Assembly (NCBI GenBank): GCA_050998805.1 | Contig: JBPCPV010000016.1 | Location: 1-64,000, forward strand | Reading direction: 5' to 3' | Length of the DNA: 64,000 nucleotides | Source of the DNA: JAICKM01 sp050998805 | Lineage (GTDB): Bacteria; Chloroflexota; Chloroflexia; QHBQ01; JAICKM01 | Part shown: piece by piece, positions 58,936-64,000 of the stretch | Numbering within the stretch: the first letter of the stretch is position 1 | How the letters are laid out: each line of letters opens with the position of its first letter | Program-made: the position numbers and the translations under genes | The notes under the pieces: generated by a model | The model's input: only the letters and a program-made list of their open reading frames with translations | Told to the model about the DNA's origin: nothing | Databases searched by the model: none

Positions 58936-60339
58936 GTGCAGATACCGGATTATGTATCGCAGTTAGTCTATATCGTCGCGGCGGCGCTGATCATTCTCGG
59001 CCTCAAGCGGCTGTCTTCGCCGGTGACGGCGCGGGCTGGCAACCAGCTTGCGGCGGTCGGCGTGGCGCTGGCGTTGATCATCACGTTGCTCAACAACCAG
59101 ATCGTGGACTGGACATGGATCGTGGTCGGCGTGGCGATAGGCGGGGTGGCCGGTTTCCTGATGGCGAAGCGGGTGCAGATGACGGCGATGCCGCAGATGG
59201 TGGCGCTATTCAACGGCATGGGCGGCGGGGCGGCGGCGCTCGTCTCCGCGTCCGAATACCTCCGCAGCCACAGCTTAGGCGAGCCGCAGAACTTCGCCGT
59301 GCTGCTGACCACGCTCCTCGGCCTTATCATCGGCTCGCTGTCTATCGCGGGCAGCGTAATCGCCTTCGGCAAACTCCAGGGCCTGGTCTCTCCCCGCCCG
59401 GTAACCTATGCGGGGCAGCAGATCGTCAACGGCCTGCTCGCCGCGGTGATCATCGTTCTCAGCCTCTACATGCTGTTCATTGACCCCCAGGTTTGGGCCT
59501 TCGCCGGTATAGCCGTCGCGGCGCTGATCCTCGGCGCGGCGGTGGTGATGCCGATCGGTGGGGCCGACATGCCGGTGGTGATCTCGCTGCTCAACTCGTT
59601 CACGGGGCTGGCGGTCGCCATGACCGGCTTCGTGCTCAACAACCCGGTGCTGATCATCGCCGGCACACTGGTCGGCGCGTCGGGTACGCTGCTGACCCAG
59701 CTCATGAGCAAGGCGATGAACCGCTCGCTGGCAAATGTGCTCTTCGGGGCGTTCGGCACTGGCGGCGGCCCGGCTGCTGCAGGCGTGGCAGGGGGCGATG
59801 CCGGTGTGCCGTTGCGCGAAACCAGCGTGGAGGACGCGGCGACTCTGCTCGCCTACTCGCGGAGCGTGGTGGTCGTCCCCGGCTACGGCCTCGCGGTGGC
59901 GCAGGCCCAGCAGACGGTGCGCGAGCTAGCCGACGTGCTCGAGAAGCGGGGCGTTGAGGTGAAATACGCGATCCACCCGGTGGCGGGGCGGATGCCGGGC
60001 CACATGAACGTGCTGCTGGCCGAGGCGAACGTCCCCTACACGCAGCTGCGGGAGATGGACGACATCAACCCCGAGTTCCCGCAGACCGACGTGGCGCTGG
60101 TGATCGGCGCGAACGACGTGACGAACCCGGCGGCCCGGACAAACCCCGCCAGCCCGATCTACGGGATGCCGATCCTGAACGTGGACGCGGCGCAGAACAT
60201 CATCGTGATCAAGCGCGGGCGCGGCACCGGCTTCGCGGGCATCGAGAACGATCTCTTCACGAACCCGAAGACGATGATGCTCTTCGGCGACGCGAAGGAC
60301 GCGCTGGGGCAGTTGGTGAGCGCGGTGAAGGTGGCGTAG
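58936..60339 (+). CDS. pntB: NAD(P) transhydrogenase beta subunit
   Basis: The 467-residue protein has eight or nine N-terminal helices (residues ~5-270, with MPQMVALFNGMGGGAAALVS and DMPVVISLLNSFTGLAVAMTG in part). The NADP(H)-binding domain III follows, with VVVPGYGLAVAQAQ, HPVAGRMPGHMNVLLAEA, DVALVIGANDVTNPAAR and the terminal MMLFGDAK block. It drives NADP+ reduction by NADH using the proton gradient. The GTG start follows AAGGGG. Confidence 0.95.
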   Translation: MQIPDYVSQLVYIVAAALIILGLKRLSSPVTARAGNQLAAVGVALALIITLLNNQIVDWTWIVVGVAIGGVAGFLMAKRVQMTAMPQMVALFNGMGGGAAALVSASEYLRSHSLGEPQNFAVLLTTLLGLIIGSLSIAGSVIAFGKLQGLVSPRPVTYAGQQIVNGLLAAVIIVLSLYMLFIDPQVWAFAGIAVAALILGAAVVMPIGGADMPVVISLLNSFTGLAVAMTGFVLNNPVLIIAGTLVGASGTLLTQLMSKAMNRSLANVLFGAFGTGGGPAAAGVAGGDAGVPLRETSVEDAATLLAYSRSVVVVPGYGLAVAQAQQTVRELADVLEKRGVEVKYAIHPVAGRMPGHMNVLLAEANVPYTQLREMDDINPEFPQTDVALVIGANDVTNPAARTNPASPIYGMPILNVDAAQNIIVIKRGRGTGFAGIENDLFTNPKTMMLFGDAKDALGQLVSAVKVA

Positions 60340-60347
60340 ACGGGCCG

Positions 60348-61133
60348 GTGACGAAACCCCCTCTGAAATGGGCCGGAGGTAAACGCTGGCTCGTCCCATA
60401 TTTCCTCCCGATCTGGGAAGCCCACCGGCATCGGCGGCTCGTCGAGCCGTTCAGCGGGGGGATCGCCGTGGCCCTCGCGGTGTCGCCTGAGCACGCGCTG
60501 CTCAACGACATCAACCCCCACCCGATCAATTTCTACCACCGGCTCAAGGCCGGGCTGGTCATCGAGATACCGATGGCCTACGACCGGGAGCTTTACTACG
60601 CGCACCGGGCCTGGTTCAACCGGCTGGTGGCCGAAGGCGAAGGCGAGAGCAAGACGGCAGCGGAACTCTTCTACTACCTCAACCGCACCTGCTATAACGG
60701 CCTCTGCCGCTTCAACCTCCGGGGCGAGTTCAACGTGCCCTTCGGCAAGTACAAGCAGGTGAGCTATACGACCGATTTTTCGGCATACGCCGCCGTCTTC
60801 GCGAACTGGGAGTTCACCACCGGCGATTTCGAGAGCACCGCGTTGGAGCCGGAGGACTTCGTCTACGCGGACCCGCCGTATGACGTGGAGTTCACGCAGT
60901 ACTCGAAGGAGGGCTTCGGCTGGGCCGACCAGGTGAGGCTCGCCGAATGGCTGGCGCGGCACCCCGGGCCGGTGGCGCTGTCGAACCAGGCGACGGAGCG
61001 CGTGCTCGAGCTGTACAAGTCGCTCGGCTTTTCTCTACGGACACTCGACGCGCCGCGGATGATCAACAGCACCGGGGACCGCACGCCCGCAAAGGAAGTG
61101 CTGGCGACTAATGCGGCAGCAGCACTCCCCTGA
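60348..61133 (+). CDS. Dam/D12-class DNA adenine N6-methyltransferase, orphan
   Basis: The 261-residue protein is an alpha-class adenine methyltransferase. Motif X/I is PPLKWAGGKRWLVPYF with LVEPFSGGIAV, the second block ALLNDINPHPINFY, and motif IV VYADPPYD. The target is often GATC for this class, but it cannot be read from the sequence. No restriction endonuclease is adjacent, so it looks like a solitary methylase. The GTG start lies eight bases after pntB without a strong ribosome site, which suggests read-through expression from the pnt operon. Confidence 0.88.
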   Translation: MTKPPLKWAGGKRWLVPYFLPIWEAHRHRRLVEPFSGGIAVALAVSPEHALLNDINPHPINFYHRLKAGLVIEIPMAYDRELYYAHRAWFNRLVAEGEGESKTAAELFYYLNRTCYNGLCRFNLRGEFNVPFGKYKQVSYTTDFSAYAAVFANWEFTTGDFESTALEPEDFVYADPPYDVEFTQYSKEGFGWADQVRLAEWLARHPGPVALSNQATERVLELYKSLGFSLRTLDAPRMINSTGDRTPAKEVLATNAAAALP

Positions 61134-61151
61134 ACCAACCGAACAAAATAA

Positions 61152-61778
61152 TCACCTGTCGAAGTACGGCGTGAAACACCCGCCGTCAACCGACTGCCGG
61201 TAGAGCGAGAAGACGGCGGGCACGCGCACCTGGTGGCTGCCGTGCAGCGGCGGCAGTTCGTCGGGCGCGAAGTAGCCGACCTCGGTGGCTTCGGCGCTGG
61301 GTGCGGGTGTGCCCTCGGTGATCCGGCAGAGGAAGACGTGGTGGTAGAGGTGCATCGCCGAGCGCGAGTCGTTGCGACGCGAGTCCCAGACGCCGAGCAG
61401 GGCCAGAGCCTCAGCCCGAACGCCCACCTCCTCGTGCAGCTCGCGCAGCGCGTTGGCGGCAGGCGTCTCCTCCACCTCGCACGCCCCGCCGGGCAGCGCC
61501 CAGAGGCCGGAGTCGTGCCGCTTGATCAGCAAAATGCGCCCCTCGCCGTCGAAAACCGCCGCGTCCACCACCGACAGAGGAGTGATGTAGTCGAGCCGCC
61601 GGTCGAACGTCGCCGCTACATCGGCAGGAGGCAGGTGCAGCCCGGCGGCAGCCATCTCGGCGGCGATAGCCAGCAGCCGATGCTCCCGCTCCCGGTCGTA
61701 ATCGTCGACGGCATAATGGAGCAGCGCGTTCGCCTGTGCCCGTATCTCGTCCGCCCAGAGGATTATGTCAGGCTCCAC
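61152..61778 (-). CDS. NUDIX hydrolase with N-terminal helical domain
   Basis: The 208-residue protein has a ~65-residue helical N-terminal region (ILWADEIRAQANALLHY...) as in the NUDIX_N-type hydrolases. The full Nudix box follows: GGACEVEETPAANALREL followed by HEEVGV, matching GX5EX7REUXEEXGU. It would hydrolyse a nucleoside diphosphate derivative. The GTG start overlaps the vanW stop by one base, so it is translated by coupling. A longer frame to 61859 would overlap vanW without a ribosome site. Confidence 0.88.
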   Translation of the reverse strand: MEPDIILWADEIRAQANALLHYAVDDYDREREHRLLAIAAEMAAAGLHLPPADVAATFDRRLDYITPLSVVDAAVFDGEGRILLIKRHDSGLWALPGGACEVEETPAANALRELHEEVGVRAEALALLGVWDSRRNDSRSAMHLYHHVFLCRITEGTPAPSAEATEVGYFAPDELPPLHGSHQVRVPAVFSLYRQSVDGGCFTPYFDR

Positions 61779-63967
61779 TATGGGGTAACGGGTTGACCTG
61801 CGGGCCTCGGCGGGTAGGGCGTCGGCACGCCGGGGGCGACCATGAACCAGTTCGGCCACGCCTCGAAGCGGCTGAAGAAGTCCTCCTGGCTCGCCACCTG
61901 CCCGCCCTTGATTATCTGGCGCGTGAGCGTCGTGTCAAGTCCGGCGTGGGCAAACTCGACCTGCTTCTTGGTGCCCGGCGGCAGCGTCGGGTCAAGCTGG
62001 TAGATGTCGGGGGGCGGCGGCTTCGGGTTAGCGATCTTCGGTCCGACCAGCTTCACGTCGTCGGCGATCTTGGTGCCGTAGAAGTTGACGTTTAGCTCGT
62101 TGTTGGCTATCACCGTCTGCACAAGCAGGTAGCCGGGGGTGTTGTTCACGAACTGGAAGTCCACACCGGGGTCGAACACGGCGGCGTCGAAACCGACCGG
62201 CTCGCCCTTGCTCTCATACCAACTCACACGGTAGGCGTGCTGCGTGCGCTCGGTGATCTTGACGCCGCTCCAGAATGCCGCTCTGAACGTCGTCGTCGAA
62301 ACCTGGCAGACGCCGCCGCCGACGCCCTTCTGCGTGCGCTCAGCGGCGATCACATAGCCCTCGACGTAGCCGCGGTCGAGCGTGATGGGGGAGACCGAGT
62401 CGAGGAAGGAGAAGGTGTCGCCGGGCGGAACGACCACGCCGTTCAGGTAGTCGGAGGCGACCTTGATGTTGGTCGCGCGCTCGACGGTCGAACCTTTGAA
62501 CGAGGTGTTGCCGGTGCCGAGCAGCTCTTTGATGTTCAAGTTCGGGAGGTCTTTGCTCGACACTTTCGGCGGGCTGCTGGTCACCGGCAGGTCAACGTTC
62601 CTCTTGTCGGTGGTTGCCGCCGCCGATTTGAGGGCGGCGACCGCCTTATCCCGGTCGAGCTTCACGCCGTCCTGGCTCTCTTTGATGACGCTGAGTTGGC
62701 CGTTGTTCCAGGCGACGCGGGCGTTCTGAGGCGCGGCGTCTATCTCGTCGGCCCAGTCCGCGACGAGCGCCTTGAGGTTGTCGTCCTGGAAGCCGATGCT
62801 GTAGTGTTTGCCGGTCGCGGGGTCGGGGGCGCGGTTCAGCAGCAGCAGCTTCTGCGAAATCTTCACCGGGTCCACGCTGTACTGCTTGTTGGCGTAGTGC
62901 GCGGTCAGCGGGCCGCTCAACATCGTCTGCAAGGTCTTCGCGGTCGCGTCTATCTCCTGCTGAGAGACGGCAGGCTTGGTCACTGTGACCGGCAGGTCTA
63001 TTCGGTTGGTCACCATGCGCGACAGGCTCTCGCGGATCGCGACCAGGGCTGGATAGACTTCGAGCTTGCGGCCCTCGATGGACGCGGTCGTCTTGACCTG
63101 CGCGCCCTGTAGCCAGACGTCGCCCTCCTGCAAGGACTGGTCTATCTTGGGCGCGACTTGCTTTTCGAGGTACGTTTGGAGCGCGCCCTCATCGAGGTTG
63201 ACCGAGAGCGGCACGACGCGGCCCTCGTTCGCCACGTCCCAGCGCTCGCGCCAGAGGTCGAGCAGACTGCCGCTACGTCCTACCGCGTAGGCGCTGTTGA
63301 TCGTGGTGTCAAGGTTCACGGTCATGCCGAGCTGCTGCGGCTGGGGCGTCCACTGCTGATCGTTCCAGGCGAGGACGATGGGCTGCGTGGTGAAAGCCGC
63401 GACTTTGTTTTCGAGGACGACGCGGGCCGTTTCCGGCGTGTCGCCGCCGATGTCTACGCCGAGGACACGCACGCCGGGGAAAATGTGTCCGGCGTATTGC
63501 TGGTCATACCAGCCTGCGGCGGCAAAGATGCCGATACCGGCGAGCACGAGCAGGCCGAGAAGCACACCGAGCAGCCTGCCGCCACGGCGGCGGCGTGGCG
63601 CGACCGCCGCAACCTGTTGCGGGTGGGGCCGCGTCGGGTCGTAGGCAGGCAACGGTGCGACGGCGGGTGCGGGTTGTCGCGTAACGGGCGGGTTGTAGCC
63701 GGGTGCGGCGGGCTGCGTAACGGGCGGGTTGTAACCGGGAGCAGGCCGGCGCTGCACCGGAATCGGTGCGGTCGGGTGGTCTTCCCAGGGGGGAGGCGCG
63801 GGAACGCGGGGATAGACCCCGGTGGCATCGAGAGGGCGGTCCGCCCCCTGCGGGTGGGCCACGCGCGGAATATAGCCGGTGTGTTGCGCGCCGTCCTGCT
63901 CTGCATCTGCGCCTATCGCCCCGTCAAGGCGGCTTCGGCGTCCGTCGTCATCTTGTCTCTGTGTCAT
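61778..63967 (-). CDS. VanW-family surface protein
   Basis: The 729-residue protein has a Pro-rich cytoplasmic N terminus (~130 residues, with PGYNPPVT twice), one transmembrane helix (LLGVLLGLLVLAGIGIFAAAG, ~residues 132-152), peptidoglycan-binding-type domains (~160-460) and a VanW domain (~490-660). The VanW part has FSFLDSVSPITLDRGYVEGYV, GGGVCQVSTT with its conserved cysteine, and GFDAAVFDPGVDFQF. A G5-like tail follows. It is likely anchored in the membrane and bound to the wall; the VanW function is unresolved. The ribosome site is weak. It is followed by the coupled NUDIX gene. Confidence 0.88.
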   Translation of the reverse strand: MTQRQDDDGRRSRLDGAIGADAEQDGAQHTGYIPRVAHPQGADRPLDATGVYPRVPAPPPWEDHPTAPIPVQRRPAPGYNPPVTQPAAPGYNPPVTRQPAPAVAPLPAYDPTRPHPQQVAAVAPRRRRGGRLLGVLLGLLVLAGIGIFAAAGWYDQQYAGHIFPGVRVLGVDIGGDTPETARVVLENKVAAFTTQPIVLAWNDQQWTPQPQQLGMTVNLDTTINSAYAVGRSGSLLDLWRERWDVANEGRVVPLSVNLDEGALQTYLEKQVAPKIDQSLQEGDVWLQGAQVKTTASIEGRKLEVYPALVAIRESLSRMVTNRIDLPVTVTKPAVSQQEIDATAKTLQTMLSGPLTAHYANKQYSVDPVKISQKLLLLNRAPDPATGKHYSIGFQDDNLKALVADWADEIDAAPQNARVAWNNGQLSVIKESQDGVKLDRDKAVAALKSAAATTDKRNVDLPVTSSPPKVSSKDLPNLNIKELLGTGNTSFKGSTVERATNIKVASDYLNGVVVPPGDTFSFLDSVSPITLDRGYVEGYVIAAERTQKGVGGGVCQVSTTTFRAAFWSGVKITERTQHAYRVSWYESKGEPVGFDAAVFDPGVDFQFVNNTPGYLLVQTVIANNELNVNFYGTKIADDVKLVGPKIANPKPPPPDIYQLDPTLPPGTKKQVEFAHAGLDTTLTRQIIKGGQVASQEDFFSRFEAWPNWFMVAPGVPTPYPPRPAGQPVTP

Positions 63968-64000
63968 AGATCTCTAATCCAATCGTGGCGGTGCGGTCCA

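Overview
The window is dense, GC-rich bacterial DNA with short intergenic gaps, many ATGA/GTGA/TTGA gene overlaps, frequent GTG and TTG starts, and recognisable sigma-70-type promoters. Gene content suggests a Chloroflexota-like organism: secreted glycosidases with FFPxTG/GGLxxFGYP modules, GT-C-like membrane proteins, WecG-type glycosyltransferase, VanW, DUF1786 and DUF5996. This assignment is inference from gene families; no rRNA or other marker RNA gene is visible.

Layout. 1-1.4 kb: 3' end of an IS701/IS4-like element next to a truncated PIN toxin gene. 1.4-4.5 kb (-): three-gene operon of unknown function (small HTH-like protein, 668-aa protein, HEAT-repeat protein). 4.6-8.8 kb (+): envelope/metabolic operon from a strong promoter (WecG-type glycosyltransferase, NlpC/P60 peptidase, zinc-finger membrane protein, PfkB kinase, PHP phosphoesterase). 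8.9-11 kb: aminotransferase and a repeat-rich gene-free region. 11-16.8 kb (+): murI, DUF1786, DUF5996, methyltransferase, membrane-anchored sulfite-oxidase-like molybdoenzyme. 16.8-19.7 kb (-): gdhA and gatB. 19.8-21 kb: a complete but frameshifted 1.2-kb IS630-family element inserted in the tail of a lectin-like gene. 21.9-26 kb (-): secreted glycoside hydrolase and a frameshifted GT-C-like gene. 26.1-31.3 kb: His-rich protein, deoC, uvrB, HAD phosphatase, holB. 31.7-37.2 kb (+): CvpA-like protein, AI-2E family transporter, GT-C-like protein, small basic protein, and a STAS / anti-sigma kinase / STAS regulatory cassette. 37.2-41.1 kb (-): def-moaD-moaE-moaA-fmt-SH3, interleaving formyl-methionine and molybdopterin genes. 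41.2-49.2 kb: membrane proteins, SH3 protein, dienelactone hydrolase, toxin-antitoxin remnant, ABC-2 exporter, PRC-barrel protein, M20 peptidase. 49.2-49.9 kb: second repeat-rich region. 49.9-54.3 kb: 1464-aa protein kinase fused to a beta-helix/coiled-coil architecture. 54.3-57.3 kb (-): ABC exporter, MBL hydrolase, GNAT acetyltransferase. 57.4-61.1 kb (+): pntAA-pntAB-pntB transhydrogenase and an orphan Dam-type methyltransferase. 61.2-64 kb (-): VanW protein and NUDIX hydrolase.

Functional threads: molybdopterin synthesis genes (moaA/D/E) and a probable user of the cofactor (the sulfite-oxidase-like protein) are both present; NADP(H)-linked metabolism appears as gdhA and pnt; cell-surface functions recur (NlpC/P60, VanW, SH3 proteins, glycosidase, WecG, GT-C proteins, murI).

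The most unusual signal is a set of short tandem heptanucleotide arrays (exact 7-bp period, different words at different loci). Five of them lie in the predicted transcribed leader between the promoter and the start codon of unrelated genes (aminotransferase, murI, uvrB, M20 peptidase, giant kinase). They are accompanied by dispersed repeats, one MITE-like with copies 39 kb apart and another present in three copies.
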